NCBI GenBank assembly: GCA_948567375.1
Contig: OX419758.1
Location: 58,533,001 to 58,597,000, forward strand
From: Lunularia cruciata
Lineage: Eukaryota; Streptophyta; Marchantiopsida; Lunulariales; Lunulariaceae
Reading direction: 5' to 3'
Length of the DNA stretch: 64,000 bases
The notes under the pieces are model-generated. The model had not been told where the DNA came from and did not search any database. It was given only the letters and a program-made list of their open reading frames with translations. Each line of letters begins with the position of its first letter. The stretch's first letter is position 1. The translations under genes and the position numbers were made by a program. This document shows, one piece after another, positions 10,904 through 21,588 of this stretch.

Positions 10904-11360
10904 TGCAAAGATGATTAACGTCGATAATCGACCGTCCATTGTTAATATTTCTACTGGCTGAACGAGTTATGGAAACACAACTCGTGCAAGGTAATTTGCC
11001 AGTTAAGAAGCAACTTTTCTATCATTTCATTTTTGCTGCTTCCCGATGACGAATCCAGTGCAAACAGTGCCTGAAAAGCCAAATCTTTTACTATCAAATG
11101 ATGAAACCCTTCTTTATTGTGTATGGTATAAAGGTGATAATCCCAAGGGGGTTGGTCATAACTCATTGCCAAGTAGACCTGGTGTGTGATTGTCTCAATT
11201 GCAGATGCTAGTTCCTGGAGGGTGCCAATTAGGGAGTGGCGGTCAACCATGTCTAGCCGGCATGACGGATTTGAATGACACAGGGTTCATCTTGTCTATC
11301 GCTTTGAAGAGCTCAATTCACTCCTTGATATGATGTCTGCAGGGGGCGCTTTGTAGCCGG
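10904..11360. other. Spacer, nothing recognised
   Basis: A 99-codon open frame on the minus strand (10951-11250) has no recognisable domain, and there is no supporting splice or promoter context. Confidence 0.4.
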
Positions 11361-11451
11361 ACATCGGTTCTCAACGGGAGTTGAGAACCGATGTTGCAAG
11401 AATGTACAAGATGTTGCACGAAGGTTGCAAAGGCTCATGCGCCTTTGCAAC
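11361..11451. other. Two strong hairpins in tandem
   Basis: The first is a perfect 15-bp inverted repeat (ACATCGGTTCTCAAC, 11361-11375 and 11380-11394) with a 4-nt loop. The second is a perfect 11-bp inverted repeat (GTTGCAAAGGC, 11424-11434 and 11441-11451) with a 6-nt loop. Between them GATGTTGCA recurs as a direct repeat. This could be a structured RNA, a small foldback transposon or a recombination scar. Confidence 0.7.
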
Positions 11452-11739
11452 TTTGTTGTCGAGTTTCCGCTGAATATGAGCTATCACAACACTTATTTGC
11501 TCACATTCGCTATGTAGGTATCCTCCAACTATGGGTTTGTGGAGCTGAAAGATCATTCACCAAATCCAAAATGTGCTTTCATCCTCCTTTGTTTTTGCAC
11601 AAAAAAGAAAACCTTACAAAAATGGACCTATGTTTTCTAATATAGTTATTCCGGAGTATCCATACTTTTACTCAATCCCTTGGGGAGAGGACAATTTAAT
11701 TAACAATTGGATATGATTTAAATGCAAGAATTTACCTAA
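11452..11739. other. Spacer before the nested LTR block
   Basis: AT-rich, no gene supported. Confidence 0.4.
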
Positions 11740-12739
11740 CTATTCTTTGAAGATTTCTTCTAGTCAAACTTGTTTGATCAACCAATTAGGATAAGGATCT
11801 ACATGCCATCCATCCATACAATTAATCTAAAGATGGAGCTTGTTAACATGTCACCAATTCATGTATTTGATCCAGGGGTGGAGATCCCTTTGAGAAGATA
11901 CTCTTTATTATATAATAGAGACAAGATGCTTCTTTAGGACATATGCGTATTGAGTGCTAAAATGTAACACCAATAGCTAGACACAGGATCTAAAGATGAA
12001 ATTTTGTTTGGTAACATCTGTAAGGATGTTATACATGAGGACTAAGTAGATAAGCTAGAGGGTATCACTAAAAGAGTACTTCTACTAATAAGCTAGAAAC
12101 CAAAACATGCTTGGAAACTTTAGAATCAATAGCTAGGCATATGATCTAGAGGTGAAACTTGGGGTGGTGACATCTAAAATAATGTTACAAATGATGGAGA
12201 ACATAGATTAGATAGAGGTATCACCAAAAGAGCACTTCTACTAATAGTACAAAAGTCAAAAATAGCTTGAAAATTTTAGTCATTTTTGGAGGCCTAAATA
12301 GATGAATTAGGCCTCAAAAATGGAAATAATGCTCCCCTTCAAGAAAAGAAGGCTTGCCTTCTCCCCCATGATTTGTCTCGTTGAGAGCTTTCCAATGGTA
12401 CCTTACACATGCAATTTAAACTTCCTACAAGAAGATTCCCTTTGGTCAAACTCATTTGACCAACTAGATAGGACAAGGATTGACATATCACCCATCCAAA
12501 CAACTAATCCAAGGATGGAGCTCGCTGATAGGTCACCAATCCATGTATCTGATCCAAGGGTGGAACTTCCTTTGAGGAGATCCTATCTGCTATATAATAA
12601 AGAGAAGGTGCTCCTTTGAGGCATAGGAGGATTGAGTGTGAAATCTGTGTTTTCTCTCTTGAAGAGTTCTACTGTTCTTGGAGTATTACATAAAACTTTG
12701 TGTTTCTCTGAAGGGTTTTCTTATCCTCAGAATATTACA
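11740..12739 (+). repeat. Old chromovirus LTR fragment, split by a younger solo LTR
   Basis: 11740-11962 and 12696-12739 join into the 3' part of an LTR of the same family. The first piece carries the TTGATCAACC, GATCCAGGGGTGGAG and TATATAATAGAGA segments; the second carries TTTTCTTATCCTCAG and the terminal ATATTACA. The piece between is a separate solo LTR flanked by TAAAA. No primer-binding site follows 12739, so this is a 3' LTR or a truncated solo LTR, and it is the oldest layer at this spot. Confidence 0.8.
11963..12690 (+). repeat. Solo LTR with TAAAA target duplication
   Basis: It begins TGTAACACC and ends GAGTATTACA, with the 5-bp direct repeat TAAAA at 11958-11962 and 12691-12695. 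It has no internal domain, so it is the product of LTR-LTR recombination. It contains two copies of a U3 segment of about 150 bp (near 11970-12110 and 12130-12255), then the GGCCTAAATAGATGAATTAGGCC palindromic region and the TATATAATAAAGAG promoter region. Confidence 0.92.
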
Positions 12740-13215
12740 CATGACAATGATATGGATATTAGGGATCAAAAGGACAAAAGGTAATTGTTCCAAACAACAA
12801 ATTGAGTTGTGAACGTGAGGTTATCTTTACACAAAGGAAAGGAAACACTAGAAAAAGATAAGGAAATCCCTATTTCCAGGCTCAAGAAGACACCTAAAGA
12901 TGCACCAAACTTCATCAAATTCATCTAAGGAGCACTCTTTTACCAAGCTCAGTCACAAAGAATGAAGCAAGACAACAAAGGACCACCAAATAATCAAGAA
13001 CTAGGAAGGGAAGAAGGCCATTCAAGTATTGAGCAACTCACTAAGGATGAAGCATCACTGATGTTCTCAAATTGAAAGAGTAGAACTCCACAAGAGGTCA
13101 ACTATTCAACGACAAGGATGAAACTAATAAGGCCAATGATCATATTGACAAACCTATGAGCAAACAATCAATGGTTAGTGACCAAATTGCATACAAGAGC
13201 AACATAAAGGAAATC
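12740..13215 (+). other. Unidentified, probably retroelement-derived sequence
   Basis: Purine-rich on the plus strand, with fragments rich in Lys, Gln and Glu codons but no long frame. It lies between two LTRs of one family and may be leader or internal remains of an older element. No diagnostic domain is seen. Confidence 0.35.
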
Positions 13216-13948
13216 TGTAATACTCCGAGGACAAGAGAAGAGAGAAAACACGGATTGCACACTCAAACATTTGATGCCCCAAGGGAGCACCTTCTCTTTA
13301 TTATATAGACAAAGAGGATCTCCTCCAAGGAAGCTCCACCATAGGATTAGGGACACAGATAGGTGACATGTCAGCAAGCTCCACCCTTGGATTACTTACA
13401 TGGGTGACCTGTCTGGTCTAGGTCCTATCTGGTTGGTCAAACAAGCATTGACCGGAGGGAATATTTTAGGGAGTCTTCTTGTAGGAATCTCAGAATCACG
13501 TAAGGTACCGTTGGAAAGCTCTCAACGAGAGAAAGCAAGGGGGAAGGATGGCCAGCCTATCCTCCATTGGGGGAGGGGAATCTGCACATTTTCGAGGCCT
13601 AATTCACCCGTTTAGGCCTCCAAAATTGCCTTCAAAGATTTCAGGCATATTTCGGTTCCTACTCTATTAGTAGAAGTCCTCTTTTGGTGATACCTCTTTC
13701 TGATCTGTTTAGTCCATCATGTGTAACATCCTTCCAGATGTTACCAAACCAATTCTCACCTTTAAATCATATGTCTAGCTATTGGTTCTATGGTTCTCAA
13801 GTCTATTTCGGTTTCTGCCCTATTAGTAGAAGTACTCTTTTGGTGATACTTCTATCTGATCTATTTTGACCATCATGTATAACATCATTCTAGATGTTAC
13901 CAAACCAAATTTCACATCTAGATCATATGGCTAACCCTTGGTATTATA
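13216..13948 (-). repeat. Solo LTR, minus orientation
   Basis: On the plus strand it runs from TGTAATACTCCGAGG to GGTATTATA (normally ATTACA). The flanks are AAATC (13211-13215) and GAATC (13949-13953), a target duplication with one mismatch. It contains the same double U3 segment, the GAGGCCTAATTCACCCGTTTA region and the promoter motif as the full element's LTRs, to which it is very similar. Confidence 0.88.
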
Positions 13949-13953
13949 GAATC

Positions 13954-14939
13954 CTATGCTTCTTCAAACTCTAGTGCAACTCACTTACTTGGCTGATGAT
14001 AGTACACATGGTCAACATGGTGCCACCAACAATGGAACCTTTAGAGGAAGTCTACCCTACTATGGGGAGCTTGATGATACCATTAGAACCCGACATGCTT
14101 GTAAGACACCTCCACCAAATCACACAAAAGGATGTTGAAGAGAAAGCTTGTCTTCAAAACAAGTTAGCAAAGCTAAAAAGAGGCATAAATTGAGAGTAAA
14201 CATTCCAATGAGAAGGATCAACTTTGGAAAAATACTAGCCAAAAGAGACTACACAGAGAGGTTCTAAGAGGTTTGAATTCCAACCTTGCTAGCATCAAAC
14301 AAGAGGTTGCTCAACAATGAGAACTCCATGCATGGTAAATCCAAGCGTGAGATGAGGAGGTTTCTACCTTGGGAGGAGAAGTAGATGAGGCTTACGCCAA
14401 GACAACAATGGTGGAACATAGTACAATAACCTGAAGAAGCTAACCAATATATGTTTCCAATAACTCAATACAAGTCTCAAATGCCAATGAGAGAAGGAGG
14501 ACAAGCAACAAATAAAGTTATGAAACAAGGTGAAGACATATCTCCAAAGTGAATGAACATAACAAGAGAATAAACAAAAGAGGTTATAAGCTACTATTGT
14601 ACATGTTGCAACACAACTCCTCAACAACTTGAAATGAATTGGGTGAGCTACTTGAACAAACATTTGTAGAGGACTACAAGATCTAAATAGATGCATTGAC
14701 AAGGAAAGCCTACCCAAAGAGCAAATCAATGCAATTTTTTCAAAATTTGTTAGCATACAAAGACTAAGTTCCAAAAAATTAGAAAACCCTCTTATGGGAA
14801 ATTGAGGATTACAAACAGAGCTCATAAAACTCCTCCAATGTACAATGTGGCAAGGGAGAAGCAAGTTCATCTCAAGAACCACCAACCCAACATAAGAACC
14901 AGTGAATTATTTTGTACAAAACTACCATATTTAGTGAGG
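13954..14939 (+). other. Decayed coding-like sequence, possibly an older retroelement
   Basis: On the plus strand, a 65-codon frame at 13996-14193 reads with MVPPTMEPLEE and a Lys/Gln/Glu-rich helix (HQITQKDVEEKACLQNKL), and similar broken frames follow. The pattern looks like a decayed gag-like or coiled-coil protein, but I recognise no family. A 173-codon frame on the minus strand (14364-14885) is the antisense of this purine-rich sequence and is not taken as a gene. The stretch was the target into which the full chromovirus inserted. Confidence 0.35.
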
Positions 14940-14944
14940 ACATC

Positions 14945-15708
14945 TATAATACTCCGAGGATAGGAGACCTGAAGAGAAACACACCATGAGAAACACACAC
15001 TTTCACACTCAAACTCCGATGCCACAAAGGAGCACCTTCTCTTTATTATATAGGCAAAGCGAATCTCCTCCAATGAAGCTCCACCATATGATTAGGTACA
15101 TAGATAGGTGACATGTCAGCAAGATCCACCCTTGGATTACTTACTTGGATGGGTGACATGTCGGTCCTGGTCCTCTCTAGTTGGTAAAACAAGCTTTGAC
15201 CGGAGGGAATCTTTTAGGGAATCTTCCTATAGGAATCTCAGAATCACGTGGGTGAGGTACCATTGGAAAGCTCTTGATGAGACAATGCACAGGGAAGGGA
15301 AGGCTTGCCTCTCATCCATTGCCGGGGGGGGGGGAGGAATGGGCATATTTTTGAGGCCTAATTCATCCGTTTAGGCCTCCAAAATTGCCTTGAAAGATTT
15401 TAAGCATATTTTGATTCCAACTCTATTAGTAGAAGTCCCCATTTGGTGATACCTCTTTCTGATCTATTCAATCCATCCTTTGTAACATTCTTCTAGATGT
15501 TACCAACCAAATTCTCACCTTCAAATCATATGTCTAGCTATTGGTTCTAAGGTTTTCAAATCTATTTCGGTTTTTTGTCATATTAGTAGAAGTACCCTTT
15601 TGGTGATATTTCTATCTTATCTATTTTGACCATCATGTATAACATCATTCTAGATGTTACCAAATCAAATTTCACATCTAGATCATATGGGTAGCTCTTC
15701 TTATTACA
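14945..15708 (-). repeat. 3' LTR of the chromovirus
   Basis: Plus-strand reading TATAATACTCC (normally TGTAATACTCC) to TTATTACA. It has lost the canonical terminal G at its plus-strand left end. A TATATAA box in element orientation lies at 15046-15052, followed by AATAAAG. A G-run of twelve lies near 15326. Confidence 0.93.
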
Positions 15709-15724
15709 AACCTCCCTCCTTTTA
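15709..15724 (-). other. Polypurine tract of the chromovirus
   Basis: In element orientation it reads AAAAGGAGGGAGG directly before the 3' LTR. It overlaps the pol stop codon at 15722-15724. Confidence 0.85.
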
Positions 15725-18700
15725 AGACGTAACGTCCTCCTTGTGCAACTGTTGCTCAAAGGCTTGCACCAACACTGGTGCATGTGTCAAATTGGCAGTA
15801 GGTTCTCAAGTTGCTTCATAGAGGAGGTAACCTTTCCATTAGACAAGATAATCCACCCGTGGATGACGAGTACCACGTATGCATTTTTGGAGAATACACT
15901 CCACTTCATATTCCTCGTTGCCATCAACAAGTGTCGGAGAAGGTCGAATATCTTGTGTGGAATGACCCAAGCATGATAGGGGAGCATATCTATGTAGTAG
16001 GGAAACATGGAACACTGGATCGATCTTCATGTGTGGTGGTAGCTCAAGGTGATAGGCCACAGCGCCGACTCGATGGAGAATTGAGAAAGGCCCAATAAAA
16101 TGAGGTCTGAGCTTACGAGGTCCCACTTATGTGAGGTTGGTTGTTGATAACCTCACCTGATCCCCAACATTGAACTCCATGTGCCTACGATGTGCATCAA
16201 CATACTACTTTTGGTGATTTTGTACAATCTATAATTTGTGTTTAGCACTTTCCACCCCTTGTTGGATTCTAGAAACAAATGTGTTGACTGCATCGACCTT
16301 GGTAGCCACCGGACAGATCTTCATCAAGCTGGAAGGTGTGAAGGGATGCTCACCATACATGAGGACAAACGGAGTGACGTGGGTGGATACATTCACTGAA
16401 TTTTTGTAAGCGAATTCCACCAACGGGAGTAGGGTGTCCCACCTCTCTTGCTCTTTAAGGTGAAGCCGCGTAACATGTCTTCAATAGTGCAATTAGACTG
16501 CTCTATTTGTCCATCTGTTTGTGGGTGGTAAACTATGGACATGGCAACTTGGTTTTGAAGAAACCAAAGAGGGTGCGCCAAAACAAACTGGTGAATTGAG
16601 TACCCCTATCGGTGATGAGTACTCAAGACAAGCCATGGTGAGAGAAGATTGCATCTAAGTATAATTGAGTAAGTTGTGGAGCGATCACCTCCTTGGTGGT
16701 AGGGCGTACATGAATCATTTTGCTGAGCCTGTCCACAAAGACCACGATGGAATCAAATCTTGATGTGATCTTGGGTAATTCACAAACGAGATCCATACAC
16801 ACATGTTCCCAATGTTGTGTAGGAGTGGAGAGAGGTTGCAGGAGCACTGCAGGAGCTTGATTAGAAGCTTTATTTTGTTGACAAAGTAAGAAACTATGCA
16901 CATAGTCCATCACATCATTGCTCATCTTGGGCCAATAGTACTGGCACTGGACTACATCCAAGGTCTTGTCCACTCCAACATGACCTGCAATGGCCGAATC
17001 ATGACATTCCACTAGAATGGTGGTGTGCAATTCTAGGACATTTGGAATCCATAATCTGCCATCACAAAAAGTGAGTCCTTGGGTGCTGGTGACACCTTTG
17101 GATGATTTCCCTTTTATAATTTGTGGATCGGTTTTTGTAGCCGCTAGAATCTCTAGCCATAATTTTAGGGTTAATCTGAACCTCTGCCACCAAGTTGTTT
17201 GCCATTGGTATACGGGAGAATGCATCTGCAAGTTGCTTCTTACCTTCAACATAAGTGATTGTCATGTTGAAGCGTTGTCGCCACTCTGCCCATCAAATCT
17301 AGAGACAAGATAGATCCTTCTGAGTCTTGAGGTAGACTAGAGGTTTGTGGTCTATCTCTACCACAAATGCCTTCTCGCCCAGATAGTGCTTCCAATGCTT
17401 GGTTACCAGGATGATAGCCAACTCTTCTCTTTCTGTGGTGTGGTAGTTGCGCTCTACCGGTAACAAATTTTGAGAAAAATATGCAATGGGATGCCATCTG
17501 TCATGCCACTCTTGTTGTAGGACTGCTCCGATTGCTATGCCTGATGCATCTGTAGCCAACTTGATTGGGCGTTTTGGGTCATACCACTTCAAGATTGGTG
17601 TATGTAACAAGGTGGCTTTCAATTCTTGAAAGACCAACTCTTGTGCGGTTCCCCATGTCCACTTCTTCCCCTTGCCAAGCAGTGCGGTTAAAGGCTGTGC
17701 AACCTTGGAGAAATCCTTGACAAATCGACGATAAAATCTTGTCAAACCCAAGAAGCTCTTGAGTTGAGTCTGATCTTTTGGGGCACTCCATTTTTGAATG
17801 ACCTCTATTTTATCTATCAATACTTGAATACCCTCTGCACTTACTCTATGCCCCAAGTAGTCTACTTCAGACTTGCCAAACTCACACTTTGAGATTTGGG
17901 CATACAATCAATTTTGTCTTAGAATCTGGAGGACTTCTTGTAGATGTTGTTTGTGTTCCGTCATCGTGCTAATGTATACTAAGATGTCATCCAGTAAGAC
18001 AATGATAGACTTATCCAAATATGGACAAAATATGTCATTCATTAGACTCATGAAAGTGGCAGGTGCGTTGATGAGACCAAAAGGCATCACAAGATACTCG
18101 TAGTGGCCATACTTGGTTCAAAAGGCAATCTTGTACACGTCTTCCTCTACAATTCAGATTTGATTGTAACCGCTCCGCAAATCTAGTTTGGTGAAGTGTC
18201 TTGCTCCATTGAGTTGATCAAATAGATCATCCATGCAAGGTAAGGGGTATTTGTTCTTCACTTTTTGCTGATTGAGACCCCAATAGTCAATGCACATGCA
18301 CATTGTACCATCTTTCTTCTTCACAAACAAGACTGGAGCCCCGTATGGTGATATGCTGGGTTTGATGAACCCTTTCTACAACATATGCTCAATTTGATTC
18401 TTGCACTCCTCCAACTCATGAGGTGATAGGCGATATGGGGCCTTACAAGGAGGTGTCTTCCCCGAGAGTGTCTCAATTTTATGATCTACTCTTCTTTTTG
18501 GTGGTAATCCTGAGGGTAGATCATCAAGAAAGATATCTTGAAGCTCATTTACGACATCCTTTAATTTCTCAGGAATTTGTCCCTCAAGTTGTGCACTCTG
18601 GACTTCTCTTATTAGACCCATGAAACACTTATCTGTCTTATAGATAGCTGTTGTTCCTATGACATAAAGAGGCAATTCTTGCCTATGTGATTTTTCTTTA

Positions 18701-19060
18701 ACACCAATGATTGACCATTGGTGGGTTCTCACTACTTTCTTCCTCCAATCTACCATAGGGTTGCAATGCTCCATCCATGGCATACCTAAGATTGCATCAT
18801 AACGAGCTAATTGTATCACTCGCCACTCAATTGCTTCTTGATATTTTCCTACAGAGAGTGTTACCCGCTTGGGTAATGATTCAATCCTCTTTGTTTGTCC
18901 GTTAGGTAACTCTACTTCTTCACTCTCATCTCTCTTTAGATCCATTCCCAATCTTATTGCAATAGAGTTAGACAATAAATTCTCTATGGCTCCCGGACCT
19001 ATTAACACTCTCACTTGATTGCCTTCTAGGACTCCATTCACTACAATCAATTATGAGGTT
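15722..19060 (-). pseudogene. Chromovirus pol: protease, RT, RNase H, integrase, chromodomain, with inactivating changes
   Basis: Domains in order on the minus strand: protease (about 19050-18800), RT (about 18480-17870), RNase H (about 17570-17300, TDAS and DHKPLVYL), integrase zinc region and core (about 17110-16400, YYWPKM, MDLV and the catalytic Glu in QIEQSN), SH3-like GPF segment (about 16115-15990) and chromodomain (about 15890-15740). Visible damage: the protease active-site triplet normally DSG reads GPG (18997 region); RT has stops near 18375, 18151 and 17907, and the YxDD box reads LLDD (17986-17997); the integrase zinc motif has Phe in place of its first Cys (SFLLCQQNK); and the chromodomain holds two stops. 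The upstream degenerate copy keeps the zinc-motif Cys, so the loss here is specific to this copy. Confidence 0.92.
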
Positions 19061-19199
19061 GCCTTTTGGTACCTTTGTGCTCTTGTCTTCCTCCTTCCCT
19101 TGCTTTTTTGGTTTGTTATTGAGCCAGTAAGGCCGCAAGGTACATTTACTGGCAATCTTCATTTTCCAAAGTGATTTCCACCTCCTCCTCTTCAATGCA

Positions 19200-20200
19200 T
19201 CTCTCCATGTTGTTCAAAGATTGCTTGTATAGAGGTCGAGGGCCTCTGGGAAGTCGAGCACGATAGTTGGTAGATATATGCCCAATATGACCACAATTGT
19301 AACAACAACGTTGTTCTCCTTGAGTTCCTTCTCCTTGTGGGACTCCATCTCTTCATTCTTCTACCCGTCCCCGTTCTCCTTGAAGCGGTCGTGCTCCTTG
19401 GTCTTGAAATGAAGGTTGCCTAGTTCTATTGGTACTGGTCCACCCATGGGTGTCATTTCTGCCCGATAATGTTGAGGTGGAACTACTCCTTCACCTCTAC
19501 CTAATGCTCTTGCTATTCTTTGCGCACAAGCAATGGCTTCAAATATCACACGAGGATTTTGTACCATGACTTCTTGGCAAATCCGCTCCTACAATCCTCA
19601 TTTGGAATTGTCGAGAGCCTCTGTTGGACTCATGTCGGTTATTGCAACTTGTAGATCTAGAAATGCCTCCACATACTCTTGTATGTTGTTCTTTTGTTTC
19701 AATCCCTATAGTTGGATCCGGGCCATCTACACATAATCCACCAATTGGAAATTCTTCAGCAATCCTTCTTGCATTGCTGTCCATGTGACCTCTTTTCTCT
19801 CAGCCAACATGGATCGTTCCCAAGCGTCGTACCATGTGAGGGCTTTATCGGCCAAGTACCCACATGCAAACACGCTTACAACATGCTCGGTGATCTCTAT
19901 TGAGAACAACCAAAAATATTGATTCATTCTTGAGATCTAGTTCTCTACTACTCCCATCGTACGCTGCCCCTTGTAAGGCTTGATGTTGCAAGTCTTCTTC
20001 ATCTGGAGTAGTAATGTGGCTTCATCATTGATAGGGTTTGTAGGCATGGGTGCCTCTCCAAGTACTTTAGTTGTAGGTATTGGATTTTGAGACGACTCTT
20101 CTTCTTGCATTGCTTGATCATTCTTGAGTGTCTGCACTTGACTTTGTAACGCTTCCATGGTCATCTTAATCTCTTGAAATTTGTTCAACATCCCCTGCAT
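19200..20200 (-). pseudogene. Chromovirus gag with one internal stop in its N-terminal half and a broken zinc knuckle
   Basis: The frame opens at 20200 (MQGMLNKFQEIKMTMEAL) with a coiled-coil-like N-terminus. After one stop (19937-19939) it continues in frame through a capsid-like segment with CGYLADKALTWYDAWERS (about 19880-19800), typical of plant gypsy gag. More stops follow before 19600. The nucleocapsid CCHC knuckle at 19263-19304 reads CYNCGHIGH but ends in Tyr where the last Cys belongs, a change explained by a single G-to-A transition. Confidence 0.85.
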
Positions 20201-20800
20201 TCCTTGTACAACTCCTGCAACTACGGATCCATGGTTCTTGTAACACTCAATTGCTATACCCTAAACTTCAATAGAGAGTTAATATGATCACTCTAGAGGG
20301 TGCACAAACGATTGGAACTACCATTGGGACCTTAGAAGCTACCACTCGTTGGTAATCTTCCTCACCAAAATTCTTGACCACAAAATCCCTAAACATCACT
20401 TTCGGTCTCACTACATAACAAATTTCTACTTGAGTGTTAAAAGGAAAAGGATTTGGGACATTCAAATCCATCACAAAAAAATGTAAATTATCAAATCCCA
20501 TTTTCTATCATAAATCACTACACGCAAAATCATTGGGTTTGGCGAATTCATTATTGTATCCATGAACTCTACTCTAAAGTGAAAAACCAAATACACTTTC
20601 ACTTGCTCACACTGATGTACATAATCTTGATGTTGAATCGATTCAAGAATGGAAAGTGAGGCACTGGATATTGTCCTCCCGGAGCATCCATTCTATCCTC
20701 CTAATCTACCAATTACACCAGAATGTCTCTCCTCAAAATTACTCAATCTCAATAGCCCATGTTCTTCTAAGAGGGGTGATCCGCTTTCTTGGACAACACC
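20201..20800 (-). other. Chromovirus leader between PBS and gag
   Basis: It contains a 77-codon open frame (20268-20501, minus) in a different frame from gag. The product has no recognised domain. It is more likely leader sequence than a gene. Confidence 0.5.
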
Positions 20801-20801
20801 T

Positions 20802-20813
20802 ACTCTGATACCA
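20802..20813 (-). promoter_or_regulatory. Primer-binding site for initiator tRNA-Met
   Basis: In element orientation it reads TGGTATCAGAGT, one base from the 5' LTR end. It matches the complement of the plant initiator tRNA-Met 3' end (TGGTATCAGAGC) except at the last base. Confidence 0.92.
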
Positions 20814-20814
20814 T

Positions 20815-21583
20815 TGTAATACTCCGAGGATAGGAGACTTGAAGAGAAACACACCATGAGAAACACACACTTTCACACTCAAACTCCGATGCCCCAAAGG
20901 AGCACCTTCTCTTTATTATATAGGCAAAGCGGATCTCCTCCAATGAAGCTCCACCATAGGATTAGGTACATAGATAGGTGATATGTCAGCAAGCTCCACC
21001 CTTGGATTACTTACTTGGATGGGTGACATGTCGGTCATGGTCCTATCTGGTTGGTCAAACAAGCTTCGACCAAAGGGAATCTTTTAGGGAATCTTCTTGT
21101 AGGAATCTCTAAATCACGTGGATGAGGTACCATTGGAAAGCTCTCGATGAGAAAAACCAGGGGGGAGGAAAGGCCAGCCTTTTCTTTGTTGGTGGGAGGG
21201 GGGGAGTTTGCACATTTTTGAGGCCTAATTCATCTATTTAGGCCTCCAAAATTGCCTTCAAAGATTTCAAGCATATTTTGGTTCCAACTCTATTAGTAGA
21301 AGTCCCCTTTTGGTGATACCTATTTCTGATCTATTCAGTCCATCCTGTGTAACATCCTTCCAGATGTTACTAACCAAATTTTCACCTTCAAATCATATGT
21401 CTAGCTAAGGTTAAGCTGGTTCTAACGTTTTCAAATCTATTTCGGTTTTCTATCCTATTAGTAGAAGGACCCTTTTGGTGATACTTCTATCTGATCTATT
21501 TTGACCATCATGTATAACATCATTCTAGATGTTACCAAACCAAATTTCACATCTAGATCATATGGGTAGCTCTTGGTATTCCA
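20815..21583 (-). repeat. 5' LTR of the chromovirus
   Basis: Plus-strand reading TGTAATACTCCGAGG to GGTATTCCA. It is colinear with the 14945-15708 LTR, with scattered substitutions and a short insertion near 21405. It keeps the double U3 segment and the TATATAA promoter region. Confidence 0.93.
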
Positions 21584-21588
21584 ACATC

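Larger units (their letters stand above)
14945..21583 (-). mobile_element. Full-length but dead chromovirus (Ty3/gypsy LTR retrotransposon), 6.6 kb
   Basis: Both LTRs are present (14945-15708 and 20815-21583), with the 5-bp target duplication ACATC at 14940-14944 and 21584-21588. On the minus strand the order is 5' LTR, PBS for initiator tRNA-Met, leader, gag, protease, RT, RNase H, integrase, chromodomain, PPT and 3' LTR. That pol order, with integrase last, defines Ty3/gypsy, and the terminal chromodomain defines chromoviruses. Each domain carries stops or key substitutions, so the copy cannot be autonomous. By eye the LTRs differ at several percent of sites, so the insertion is not recent but is much younger than the copy at 1-2695. 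Confidence 0.95.

Noticed and set aside
14364-14885. 173-codon open frame on the minus strand
   Set aside because: It is the antisense of a purine-rich, Lys/Glu-coding-like plus strand. The product is a Leu/Phe/Cys/Ser-rich string with no domain, the usual look of an antisense shadow.
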